Positions 17,309-25,604 of a stretch of DNA of 64,000 nucleotides are shown in pieces. The stretch's first letter is position 1. Every line of letters starts with the position of its first letter. Source of the stretch: Streptomyces sp. WM6378 (lineage in GTDB: Bacteria; Actinomycetota; Actinomycetes; Streptomycetales; Streptomycetaceae); assembly GCF_001279695.1 (NCBI RefSeq), contig NZ_LGDD01000296.1, positions 1 to 64,000 on the forward strand. Direction: 5' to 3'. The notes beneath the pieces are model-generated. The model saw only the letters and a list, made by a program, of their open reading frames with translations, ran no database searches and had not been told where the DNA came from. The position numbers and the translations under genes were made by a program.

Positions 17309-17632
17309 CTACGACTGGGGCTGAGGGACGGCGGGGAGCAGACGGCGCGGCTCCGGAGTGCGATGGCACGCGGCCAGAGGACCGCTGGGCGCACCGGTCT
17401 GCCCCTGTGTCTCCAAGGGCAGCAACACGGGCCGCTCGCTGCGGCACAGGTCGACCGCGTGCGGGCAAAGGTGAGCGAAGGCGCAGCCCGTGGCGGAGGG
17501 CGCGGCGGCCGGTGGGGCCGCCGCACGGTGTGCCGGGCGGGCGCGCTGGACGCAGGGATCCGGCTCGGGTACGGCGGCGAGCAGCGCCTGGGTGTAGGGA
17601 TGTGCCGGTTCGGCGTAGGAAGCCGAGGCCCG
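17309..17632 (-). pseudogene. C-terminal fragment of oligopeptide ABC ATPase
   Basis: In one minus-strand frame the sequence reads EPAHPYTQALLAAVPEPDP followed by a Cys-containing tail (GCAFAHLCPHAVDLC) and stops at 17309. This is the diagnostic oligo_HPY C-terminal region of DppD/DppF/OppF ATPases. No Walker A, signature or Walker B remains, because the fragment begins inside the permease gene at a deletion junction near 17630. The nucleotide-binding domain is therefore lost. Confidence 0.85.
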
Positions 17633-18323
17633 CCTGAATGGCGACGACGATCGCGGCGAAAAGGGCGGCCTGCCCGATGACGGTGCTCATCACCCGGGGC
17701 AGGATGTGGCGCCGCAAGATCTGACTGCGGGTCAGACCGGCGATCTTGGCGGCTGCGACGTACAACTCCTCGCGGATGCCGAGGGTTTGGGCGTGCAGTA
17801 CGCGGAGCATCCCGGGGCTCCCCAGCACGCCGAAGGTGATCATCGCGGCGTGCAGGTTGCCGGGGAACACGGACAGCACCACCAGGACGATGACGATGCC
17901 GGGCAGCGCGAACAGCAGGTCGGCGGTTCGCACCGTCAGCCAGTCCACCCAGCCGCCCAGGAACCCAAAGGCCAGTCCCGCCGTGACACCGATGACGAGG
18001 AACACCAACAGGGCCTCGCCGGCCGCCAGGAAGGTGGAGCGGCCGCCGAAGAGCACCCGGCTGAGCAGGTCGCGGCCCAGATCGTCGGTGCCCAGCGGAT
18101 GGCCCGCGGCGGGGCCGGCCAGTACCTGACCCAGGTACTGGTCGAGCGGGCCGTGGGGAACGAGCAGGGAGGCCGCCGGGGTGGCGACGGTCAGCAGCAC
18201 CAGCCAGCCGAGGGCGGCCGCGCCGGCCGGGCGGCGCAGCACCCGTCGGATCAGCGGGGCTCGGCGCAGGGCCTTCCCGCCCGCTGTCGTGCGGTCCCGC
18301 CGCGTCGTCGTGGAACGTTTCAT
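17625..18323 (-). pseudogene. DppC-type ABC permease, 3'-truncated by deletion
   Basis: The N-terminal 225 residues are a normal DppC/OppC permease: PLDQYLGQVLAGPAAGHPLG, GTDDLGRDLLSRVLFGGR, several membrane segments, and the EAA-type loop (AAAKIAGLTRSQILRRHILP). It breaks off after IQAGLGF, exactly where the family continues with LGLGxxPPxPSWG, and runs into a foreign frame. The start at 18323 overlaps the upstream permease stop by 4 bases. Loss of the last transmembrane part probably inactivates it. Confidence 0.85.
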
Positions 18324-19183
18324 CGGGCACGCACCCTGGGGTCGAGGCGGTTGTAGGCCACGTGCACCAGCAGGTTGCCGAGCACGACGAGGACGGTGAT
18401 GTACAGAACGGCGCCCTGGATGACGGGGATGTCGTGCTGGACGGTCGCCTGCCGGGTGAGGCCGCCGAGCCCGGGCAGGGCGAAGACCGTCTCCACGAAC
18501 ACGGCGGCGGCGAGCAGGCTCACGAGCACGACGCCCAGGACGGTCGCCACCGGAACGGCGGCGTTGCGCAGGACGTGCCGGTAGAGGATCGATCGCCGGG
18601 AGAAGCCGTTGGCCTGCATGACACGGATGAAGTCCCGGCCGAAGCAGTCCAGTACGCAGTCGCGGGTCTGCTTGGCGATGACGGCGGCCGCGCCGAGCGA
18701 CAGGGAGAGGACCGGAAGGACCAGCGAGCGTCCCCACTCGACCGGGTCGTCGGCGAAGGGCACGTAGCCGGTCACCGGGAACCAGCGCAGCTTCACGGCC
18801 CCGACCGCGATCAGGACGAGGGCGAACCAGAACGCCGGAACCGCCAGGCCGAACAGGGAGAGGAGGTCGACCGCCCGGATCAGGAAGCCGCCGCGCCGGG
18901 CGCCGAGCAGGCCCAGTGCCACGCCCAGGATGCCGGAGACGGCGGTCCCGGAGACAACCAGCGACAGGGAGACGGGGAGCCGGCTGTTCAGCTTCGACGT
19001 GACCTCCTCCCCGCTGAACAGCGAGGCCCCGAGGTCGCCGTGGAACACCCGCACGAGCCAGTCCCAGTACTGGACGGGTAAGGGGTCGTCCAAGCCCAAC
19101 TGGGCGCGCACGGACCGGTATTGATCGACCGTGGCGTGCTGGCCGACGATCGTGCGGGCGGGGTCTCCGGGGCCCAGGGACAC
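18320..19183 (-). CDS. DppB-type ABC permease, N-terminus damaged
   Basis: The OppB/DppB pattern is clear: LGPGDPARTIVGQHAT, YWDWLVRVFHGDLGASLFSG, five to six membrane helices, and the EAA loop (FIRVMQANGFSRRSILYRHVLRNA). The first transmembrane helix normally begins about 25 residues before PGDPAR. Here the frame starts in its middle, with only a GTG at 19183. The missing start (LNRTLRMPE) lies in another frame just upstream, near 19215-19240, consistent with a one-base frameshift. It is probably non-functional. Confidence 0.75.
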   Translation of the reverse strand: MSLGPGDPARTIVGQHATVDQYRSVRAQLGLDDPLPVQYWDWLVRVFHGDLGASLFSGEEVTSKLNSRLPVSLSLVVSGTAVSGILGVALGLLGARRGGFLIRAVDLLSLFGLAVPAFWFALVLIAVGAVKLRWFPVTGYVPFADDPVEWGRSLVLPVLSLSLGAAAVIAKQTRDCVLDCFGRDFIRVMQANGFSRRSILYRHVLRNAAVPVATVLGVVLVSLLAAAVFVETVFALPGLGGLTRQATVQHDIPVIQGAVLYITVLVVLGNLLVHVAYNRLDPRVRAR

Positions 19184-19453
19184 CAGAACGAAGGTCGGGA
19201 CGGAGACCAGGAACAGGCCTCCGGCATCCGGAGCGTCCGGTTCAACTCACCTACCACTCTTGGCAGTTGTGACATCGGCGGAGCTCGGGGCAACATCCCC
19301 GGCCCCTGAGTCGGGTCATCGGGCCGGGTGTGGCGCCGGACGCCGGTAGGCCGAATGGGCCACTCACATCGCGCACCAGCGCGGTTCGCCTTCGCATGGA
19401 AGACAACCGCGCGCCACCGCCGCGGGACCTTCCCCCCTCTGACAGGACGACCC

Positions 19454-20074
19454 ATGCAAACCTGGTACGTGCGCACCATCTACGCCACCGGCGACCCGGC
19501 CAACCTCGACGGTGTGCTCGACGCCTTTCGCAGCGAGGCCCCCGGGCTGCTCACCCAGAACCCCGGATACCACCGCTTCGGGCTGTTTGCGGACCGCGAG
19601 CTCGGCAAGATCCTCATGGGTTCGTGGTGGGAGAGCGAGAGCGCCCGGACGGAGAGCGACACGCGGCTGCGCGAGCGCCGCCTGGGGCTGCTCGCGCCCT
19701 TCGCGGACACCGTGACCGCCGACGACTGGGAGGCCGTGTCGTACACGCCCGCGCCCAAGATCGCGCCGGGCATGTGGATGCGGTCCGGGTACGTGGAGTT
19801 CGACCCGTCCGATGCTCCCGTGTACCAGCAGACGTTCGAGGAGCTGAGCCGTCCCCAATTGGAGGCGCTCGACGGTGCGGTCAGTGCGACGCTCTTCTTG
19901 AACGCCGCGACGGGGCGCGCGCACGTCGGCGCGATGTTCCGCGACAAGGCCACGCTGGCCGCGACGCGGGGGCCGCAGTCGGCGATCCGCGGCGCGTCCC
20001 TCAAGAGGCTGAACGCCAGGCTGCGGTGCCTGGAGGAGTTCGAGCTGATCATGACGCACCGGCCGCAGTCCTAG
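19454..20074 (+). CDS. hypothetical protein, ABM-like double domain
   Basis: This 206-residue soluble protein begins MQTWYVRTIYATGD and starts at 19454, with GGACG upstream. Both halves show the beta-alpha-beta pattern of antibiotic-biosynthesis-monooxygenase/dimeric alpha-beta-barrel domains: residues 1-80 with GYHRFGLFADRELGKILMGSWW, and residues 105-200 with MWMRSGYVEFDPSD and VSATLFLNAATGRAHVGAMF. No catalytic residues can be assigned. It is a single gene convergent with the lipase gene, with a strong terminator between. Confidence 0.75.
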   Translation: MQTWYVRTIYATGDPANLDGVLDAFRSEAPGLLTQNPGYHRFGLFADRELGKILMGSWWESESARTESDTRLRERRLGLLAPFADTVTADDWEAVSYTPAPKIAPGMWMRSGYVEFDPSDAPVYQQTFEELSRPQLEALDGAVSATLFLNAATGRAHVGAMFRDKATLAATRGPQSAIRGASLKRLNARLRCLEEFELIMTHRPQS

Positions 20075-20121
20075 AACCCGCCTCGATCCCCGTGCGACGC
20101 CCGCTACCGGGTGCGGCAGAC

Positions 20122-20157
20122 GGCCCGCGACTCTGCAACTCCTGCAGAACGCGGGCC
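20122..20157. terminator. bidirectional terminator hairpin
   Basis: An 8-bp outer stem (GGCCCGCG at 20122-20129 with CGCGGGCC at 20150-20157) encloses a 6-bp inner stem (TCTGCA with TGCAGA) and a 5-base loop. It sits between the convergent genes ending at 20074 and 20225, so it can serve both. Confidence 0.75.
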
Positions 20158-20224
20158 ATTCTGCCCAGCTCACCGGACGGCAGCCTCGCCGAACGTCTCC
20201 CTCTCCCGTCGCCGTGCCCGTCAG

Positions 20225-21058
20225 TCAGGGGCTGAGCGCTGCCGTCAAGGCGGGGAGGTAGCCCTCGCGCTGGCCTTCCGCGGTGGGGTGGTAGGCCACG
20301 TCCGCGGTGAAGAGTGACGGAGCATGGATCCACGGGTCCGCGGAGCAGATCTCGTGGCCGGCGAAGGCGGCCGCGACGTCGGCGAAGACGTACCCGTGCG
20401 CACGGGCACGGTCCTTGGTGACACGGTTGAGGTGGTCGGCCGCGGTGTTGAGCGCGGACTGTTCCCGCCCGCTCACCGGCCCCATCAGGCAGGCGCCTCG
20501 GGTGAACAGGTGCGGGTAGCCGAGCACCACCACCCGGGCATGTGCCGCCTTGACCTTGACGGCACGGTAGGCGGCATCGAGCCTTCCGGGCAGGTCATGG
20601 TCCATGGCGTGTTCGGATCGGGCAACACTCTCCAGGCAGGCGCTCTCGCTGTTCAGGGTGCACGTCTTCATGACGTCGGCGAAACCGACGTCGTTGCCGC
20701 CGACGGTAATGCTGACCAGCGTCGTGCCGCGATCGAGCCCGGACAGCTGCGTCGCGGTGACATCGGCGCTGCTCGCCCCTGAGCAGGCCGCGAAGTCGAA
20801 CCGCCCGGGATGGTGCCCGGCGGCCCACAACGCGGGGTGGGCGAGGGAGCTGCGACGGCAGTCCCCATCGGCTTGTCCGGAACCGACGCCCGAGGCGTAC
20901 GAATCACCCAGGGCCGCATAGCCGCCAACAGGGCTGATCTTCTCGGATGGTTCACCGGTGGCATGCGCGGCAGTGGTGGCCGCGCATGCCAGAAGGAGGG
21001 ACAACGGGCCTGCAAGCGTCACCGCAAGGCGGCGGCTCAGTCTGGTAGCTCTCGACAT
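20225..21058 (-). CDS. secreted SGNH-hydrolase (GDSL lipase family)
   Basis: This 277-residue protein has a Sec signal peptide (RATRLSRRLAV then a Leu/Ala core, cut after AHA near residue 34). All SGNH blocks are present: YAALGDSYASG with the catalytic Ser, the oxyanion Gly in ACSGASS, VGGNDVGF with the Asn, and AYHPTAEGQ with the catalytic His. The pattern matches the Streptomyces secreted lipase/esterase group that includes S. coelicolor and S. rimosus enzymes. It starts at 21058, with GGCGAGGT just upstream. It has no operon partner. Confidence 0.9.
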   Translation of the reverse strand: MSRATRLSRRLAVTLAGPLSLLLACAATTAAHATGEPSEKISPVGGYAALGDSYASGVGSGQADGDCRRSSLAHPALWAAGHHPGRFDFAACSGASSADVTATQLSGLDRGTTLVSITVGGNDVGFADVMKTCTLNSESACLESVARSEHAMDHDLPGRLDAAYRAVKVKAAHARVVVLGYPHLFTRGACLMGPVSGREQSALNTAADHLNRVTKDRARAHGYVFADVAAAFAGHEICSADPWIHAPSLFTADVAYHPTAEGQREGYLPALTAALSP

Positions 21059-21234
21059 ACCTCGCCAACGACGAGGACATGGAACAGGACACTTCTGCCC
21101 AGACCTGACGTGCCGACATCCGAGGAACGACGACCCGTCCGTCGTCACGCCGAGCCCCCGGCTCGCGGTGCCGTCGCACTCGTACGGCCCAACCAGCGTT
21201 GCGAGTCGAGCCCGCTGGCGATGTCCTGACGGGC

Positions 21235-21876
21235 ATGGGCTACCACATAGACCGCCCGCTTGAGGCGGGCACCACACGACGTGACGCTCTGGGTATGGCC
21301 ATGGCGCTCCTTGGCGGCACTCTTGCCGTGGGGACGGCGGCGCCGGAGGCCACCGCGCTCTCCGATGACGAGTGCTTGATCGAGTACGACGCCGAGTTCG
21401 AGGAGGCGCTCGCCCTGGGGGACGCCCAGCTGCCGGACGACTCGGACCGGTTCGCGCCGCCCAGCAAGGGCGTGCTGCCGTTGCGGCGCGGCTACCGGGT
21501 CACCGAGCGCTACGGAGCCCGAGGCAACTGGCAAGGCGGGCACCACACGGGCATCGACCTCGCGGTGCCGCGAGGGACGCCGGTGTACGCGGTGGGCGGC
21601 GGCACCGTGGTCCTCGCAGCCCGGTCGGGCTCGTACGGCAACGCGGTGACCGTCCGCATGCCCGACGGGCACTACGCGATCTACGCCCATCTGAACCGCA
21701 TCCGCACGCGCAAGGGCGCCGGCATCCCGACCGGGGCCCGCATCGGGGACAGCGGCAGCACGGGGCGCACCACCGGCCCGCATCTGCACCTGGAGATCCG
21801 GGCCCGGCGCGGCTACGGCTCGGACATCAACCCCGTGAGCTATCTGGCCCGGCGCGGCGTCTCGCTCCACGGGTGA
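21235..21876 (+). CDS. secreted M23-family metallopeptidase
   Basis: This 213-residue protein has a twin-arginine-like leader (TTRRDALGMAMALLGGTLAV, cut near ATA) and a C-terminal LytM/M23 domain. The zinc and catalytic residues are in place: HHTGIDLAVPRGTPVYAV supplies His and Asp, YAHLNRI the catalytic His, and GPHLHLEI the HxH. Such enzymes cleave peptidoglycan cross-bridges. The 65-residue acidic N-terminal part after the signal is not a known domain. An in-frame TTG at 21199 is an alternative start. Confidence 0.86.
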   Translation: MGYHIDRPLEAGTTRRDALGMAMALLGGTLAVGTAAPEATALSDDECLIEYDAEFEEALALGDAQLPDDSDRFAPPSKGVLPLRRGYRVTERYGARGNWQGGHHTGIDLAVPRGTPVYAVGGGTVVLAARSGSYGNAVTVRMPDGHYAIYAHLNRIRTRKGAGIPTGARIGDSGSTGRTTGPHLHLEIRARRGYGSDINPVSYLARRGVSLHG

Positions 21877-22029
21877 CTGTGACTGCCGTGTTCGCATGCG
21901 CTCGTCACGTCGTTGGGATGGCCTGGTCGGGTGCAGTTCTTCCAGAACCTGCGTAACACCTTGCCCTTCCGCGCATGCCTTCAGTTGGGCGTCGACGCAC
22001 GGCGTCCCTGACCAACCAGGAGAGAACAC

Positions 22030-22239
22030 ATGCGCATCCGATCCATCCTCACGGCAGCCGCCCTGACCGCCACCGTCGTCCTCGGCGGCGCCGGCATGGC
22101 CACCGCTGACGACACCTCCCCCTCGGCTCTTGACGGCAACATGCAGTTCAGCCTTGATGGCGCAGGCCAATCCGCCGCCAACGGTCCCAGCGGATTCGGT
22201 AACGGCCCCGCCGCATCCACCATGGTTGACCAGGACTGA
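22030..22239 (+). CDS. small secreted protein
   Basis: This 69-residue precursor has a clear signal peptide (MRIRSILTAAALTATVVLGG, cut after ATA near residue 26) and a mature part of about 43 residues rich in Ser, Gly, Asn and Pro, with no cysteine. A strong ribosome site (AGGAGAG) precedes the ATG. It is unknown; it may be a surface or matrix peptide or a processed signal. Confidence 0.75.
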   Translation: MRIRSILTAAALTATVVLGGAGMATADDTSPSALDGNMQFSLDGAGQSAANGPSGFGNGPAASTMVDQD

Positions 22240-22371
22240 CCCTCGCCGGGGCAGGCCGGTCCTCACACTGTCCGGGCGACCGCTGCGGGCTGCCCCACGG
22301 CCACCCCTCCGGGCGAGGCTGGGCCGACTGGCGGCGCGCATGTCGCTGCTGTGATCCAGGCCACTTAGGCT

Positions 22372-22384
22372 GAGCTCGGAGCTC
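22372..22384. promoter_or_regulatory. inverted repeat upstream of betaine operon
   Basis: GAGCTC-G-GAGCTC is an inverted repeat about 60 bases before the aldehyde dehydrogenase start. It could be an operator for the operon, but no regulator can be tied to it from sequence alone. Confidence 0.35.
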
Positions 22385-22442
22385 GTCACAGGCCGTATTC
22401 GCCGGCCACCCTGCTTCCTCATGCGAGCCCGGGAGGGATGCC

Positions 22443-23912
22443 ATGCCGGAGCTGTTCATCGGTGGCCAGTGGACGTCCGCCGTCGACGGCGGGGTGCGCG
22501 AGATCCGCTGTCCGGCGGACGGCACTCTCGTCGCCGCCGTCGACGAGGCCGGGCCCAAGGACGCGGCCGCGGCCGTGGCGGCTGCCCGCGAGGCGTTCGA
22601 CCGGGGGCCGTGGCCGCACACTCCGGCCGCCGAACGTGGCCGGCTGCTGCTGCGCGTCGGCGACCTGCTGGAGCGGGACAAGGAGGCGTACGCCCGGGCC
22701 GAATCCCTGGACACGGGAAAGCGCCTGGTGGAGAGCCAGTACGACATGGACGACATCGCCGCCTGCTTCCGCTATTTCGGCAACCTGGTCGCCTCCGGCG
22801 GCACCGACCGTGTCGTCGACACCGGCAACCCGGCCGCGGACAGCAGGATCGTGCACGAGCCGGTCGGCGTCTGCTCGCTGATCACCCCGTGGAACTATCC
22901 GCTGCTGCAGACCGCCTGGAAGGTGGCCCCGGCTCTCGGCGCGGGCAACACGTTCGTCCTCAAGCCAAGCGAACTGACCCCGCACACCGCGATCCTGCTG
23001 ATGCGGACGCTCACCGAGGCAGGGCTGCCGGCCGGCGCCGCCAATCTGGTGCTGGGGGCCGGCGCCACCGCGGGCGCGCCGCTCAGCTCCGACGAGCGGG
23101 TGGACCTGGTGTCGTTCACCGGCGGCCTGGTCACCGGCCGGCGGATCATGGCGGCGGCCGCCCCCACGGTGAAGAAGATCGCCTTGGAGCTGGGCGGCAA
23201 GAACCCCAACATCGTCTTCGCCGACGCCGAGTTCGACACCGCGGTGGACTACGCCCTCATGGCGGTCTTCCTGCACTCCGGGCAGGTCTGCTCGGCGGGC
23301 GCGCGGCTGCTGGTCCAGGACGAGCTGCACGACGCGTTCGTGGACGAGGTGGTGCGCCGGGCACGGCAGATCCGGCTCGGCGGCCCGTTCGACGAGGACG
23401 CCCGTTCCGGACCGCTGATCTCGGCCGCTCACCGCGAAAAGGTCGAGGCGTACGTGGCCGCCGGAGTGGCCGAGGGTGCCGTCCTGCGCTGCGGTGGCGC
23501 ACGCCCCGACGACCCGGCGCTGCGCGACGGCTTCTACTACCCGCCCACCGTGCTCGACGAATGCGCCCCCGGCATGTCGGTGGTGCGCGACGAGTCCTTC
23601 GGCCCGGTTCTGACCGTCGAGCGGTTCCGCGACGAGGCCGAGGCGGTCGCGCTCGCCAACGACACCGTCTACGGCCTGGCCGGGGCGGTCTGGACACAGG
23701 ACGCCGAGCGCGCCCATCGTGTGGCGTCCCGGATGCGCGCCGGGACGGTGTGGATCAACGACTTCCATCCGTACGTGCCGCAGGCCGAGTGGGGTGGCAT
23801 GAAGCAGTCCGGCGTCGGCCGGGAGCTGGGACCGGCGGGACTCGCGGAGTACCAGGAGGCCAAGCACATCTGGCGCAACACGGCACCCCGGCCGCAACGG
23901 TGGTTCGAGTGA
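22443..23912 (+). CDS. betaine-aldehyde-dehydrogenase-like ALDH
   Basis: This 489-residue NAD(P)-dependent aldehyde dehydrogenase has all catalytic residues: Asn151 (ITPWNYP), Glu249 (ALELGGKNP) and the nucleophile Cys283 (SGQVCSAGARL). The coenzyme loop (SFTGG) and a family-normal length complete it. Position in an operon with an APC permease and a choline oxidase supports oxidation of betaine aldehyde to glycine betaine. By sequence alone other amino-aldehydes are possible. It is the first gene of the operon; the next gene starts 64 bases downstream. Confidence 0.88.
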   Translation: MPELFIGGQWTSAVDGGVREIRCPADGTLVAAVDEAGPKDAAAAVAAAREAFDRGPWPHTPAAERGRLLLRVGDLLERDKEAYARAESLDTGKRLVESQYDMDDIAACFRYFGNLVASGGTDRVVDTGNPAADSRIVHEPVGVCSLITPWNYPLLQTAWKVAPALGAGNTFVLKPSELTPHTAILLMRTLTEAGLPAGAANLVLGAGATAGAPLSSDERVDLVSFTGGLVTGRRIMAAAAPTVKKIALELGGKNPNIVFADAEFDTAVDYALMAVFLHSGQVCSAGARLLVQDELHDAFVDEVVRRARQIRLGGPFDEDARSGPLISAAHREKVEAYVAAGVAEGAVLRCGGARPDDPALRDGFYYPPTVLDECAPGMSVVRDESFGPVLTVERFRDEAEAVALANDTVYGLAGAVWTQDAERAHRVASRMRAGTVWINDFHPYVPQAEWGGMKQSGVGRELGPAGLAEYQEAKHIWRNTAPRPQRWFE

Positions 23913-23976
23913 CCCGGCCGCCCGTGGAGTGACCCCGCCGCCGTGCACCTGTCCGTACGGAACCAGGAGAACCGTC

Positions 23977-25548
23977 ATGCCGGACGTCCCGCCCGATCGA
24001 CCGGAACCAGCCGCGAGCGGCGGCCTGGACCACGACGCGGCACTCACCGAGCTGGGGTACAAGCCCGGGCTCAAGCGTACGCTCGGCAACTTCCACACCT
24101 TCGCCGCCGGAATCAGCTACATCTCGATCCTGACCGGCACCTTCCAGCTGTTCTACTTCGGCGTCAGCTTCGCCGGGCCGGGCTACTGGTGGTCCTGGCC
24201 GATGGTCTTCCTCGGCCAGCTGATGGTGGCCCTGTGCTTCTGTGAACTCGCCGCCCGCTTCCCCGTCGCGGGGTCGGTCTACAACTGGTCCAAGTACACC
24301 GGGGGTCCGCACGTCGGCTGGCTCGCGGGCTGGATGATGACGATCGCGACCATGGTGTCACTGGCCGCCGTGGCTCTCGCCTACCAGCTGACGCTGCCTC
24401 AGATCTCCAGCGTCTTCCAGGTCGTCGGGGACGGCACGGGCAAGTACGACGCGGCTGCCAACGCCGTGCTGCTCGGCACGATCCTGATCGTCTTCACCAC
24501 CCTGGTCAACGCGTTCGGGGTGAAGCTGATGGCCACCATCAACTCCGCCGGAGTCTTCATCGAGCTGATCGCCGCCGTGGTGCTGGTGGGTCTGCTCGCC
24601 GCCCACATCACGCGCGGGCCGAGCGCCATCGTGCACACCGAGGGCTACGGCCAGGGGCAGACGCTCGGATACCTCGGCGCGTTTCTGACCGCCTCGCTCG
24701 CCTCGGCGTATGTGATGTACGGCTTCGACACCGCCTCCTCGCTCGGGGAGGAGTCCATCGACCCGGCACGCAACGCTCCGCGCGCCATCCTGCGCGCGCT
24801 CATCGCCTCCTTCGTCCTCGGCGGCCTGATCCTGCTCTTCGCGCTGCTGGCCACCCCTGATCTGCACGCCAAGCAGCTGTCCGTGGAGGGTCTGCAGTAC
24901 GTGGTGAAGGCCGCGCTCGGCCAGACGGTCGGCCAGGCCGTGCTGTGGTGCGTCGTCATCGCCATCACCGTGTGCGCGCTGTCCGTGCAGACCGCCGGCC
25001 TGCGGCTGGCCTTCGCCATGGCCCGGGACAACAACCTGCCGGCCGGCTCGAAGCTGGCCAGGCTCAGCCCGAGGTTCCGGACTCCGGTGCTCGCCACCTG
25101 TCTGATCGGGTTCGTGGCGATCGCCATCCTGGTCGTCAACATCAACCAGCCGCAGATCTTCTCCGTCGTCACCAGCATCGCCATCGTCATGATCTACGTC
25201 GCCTATCTGCTGGTCACCCTGCCCATGCTGGTACAGCGGCTGCGCGGCGGCTGGACGTCGGCGACCGACCACTTCTCGCTGGGCCGCCTCGGCCTGCCGG
25301 TCAACGTCCTGGCCGTGCTCTGGGGCACCGCGATGACGGTCAACCTGCTGTGGCCGCGCGCCGAGGTCTACAACGCCACCGGGCCCCAGCACTGGTACCT
25401 GCGCTGGGGCGGCGTCCTGTTCGTCGGCGTCGTCGCGGTCGGGGGCTTCACCTACTACTGGTTCGTCCAGCGCGGGAAGACCGGCGTTCTCGCCGAACAC
25501 GCCATCGGGGAACTGCCGGAGCCCCCGTCGGCCCACGGCGGAGCGTGA
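23977..25548 (+). CDS. APC superfamily permease, probable choline/amine importer
   Basis: This 523-residue protein has about 12 transmembrane helices and the amino-acid/polyamine permease hallmark near the N-terminus (TLGNFHTFAAGISYISILTG). Helix motifs ELAARFPVAGSVYNWSKYTG and GFDTASSLGEESIDPARNAP are typical of the branch that transports GABA, choline-like or polyamine substrates. The ATG at 23977 has AGGAG upstream. Placement between a betaine-aldehyde dehydrogenase and a choline oxidase makes choline uptake the best guess (context inference). Confidence 0.88.
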   Translation: MPDVPPDRPEPAASGGLDHDAALTELGYKPGLKRTLGNFHTFAAGISYISILTGTFQLFYFGVSFAGPGYWWSWPMVFLGQLMVALCFCELAARFPVAGSVYNWSKYTGGPHVGWLAGWMMTIATMVSLAAVALAYQLTLPQISSVFQVVGDGTGKYDAAANAVLLGTILIVFTTLVNAFGVKLMATINSAGVFIELIAAVVLVGLLAAHITRGPSAIVHTEGYGQGQTLGYLGAFLTASLASAYVMYGFDTASSLGEESIDPARNAPRAILRALIASFVLGGLILLFALLATPDLHAKQLSVEGLQYVVKAALGQTVGQAVLWCVVIAITVCALSVQTAGLRLAFAMARDNNLPAGSKLARLSPRFRTPVLATCLIGFVAIAILVVNINQPQIFSVVTSIAIVMIYVAYLLVTLPMLVQRLRGGWTSATDHFSLGRLGLPVNVLAVLWGTAMTVNLLWPRAEVYNATGPQHWYLRWGGVLFVGVVAVGGFTYYWFVQRGKTGVLAEHAIGELPEPPSAHGGA

Positions 25549-25604
25549 GACCGGGCGTGTGAGACCGCGCATGACAGCGCATCGTGCGACGAGAAGGAGC
25601 TGAC

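Noticed and set aside
15994..17637. 547-codon plus-strand frame opposite the binding lipoprotein
   Set aside because: Antisense shadow of a gene with full family support.
17280..18737. 485-codon continuous permease frame taken as one intact protein
   Set aside because: After IQAGLGF the residues are out-of-frame readings of an ATPase tail, so this is a fusion scar, not a longer permease.
22421..23932. 503-codon frame overlapping the aldehyde dehydrogenase
   Set aside because: Arg/Gly/Ala-rich out-of-frame reading; the true frame has all ALDH catalytic residues.
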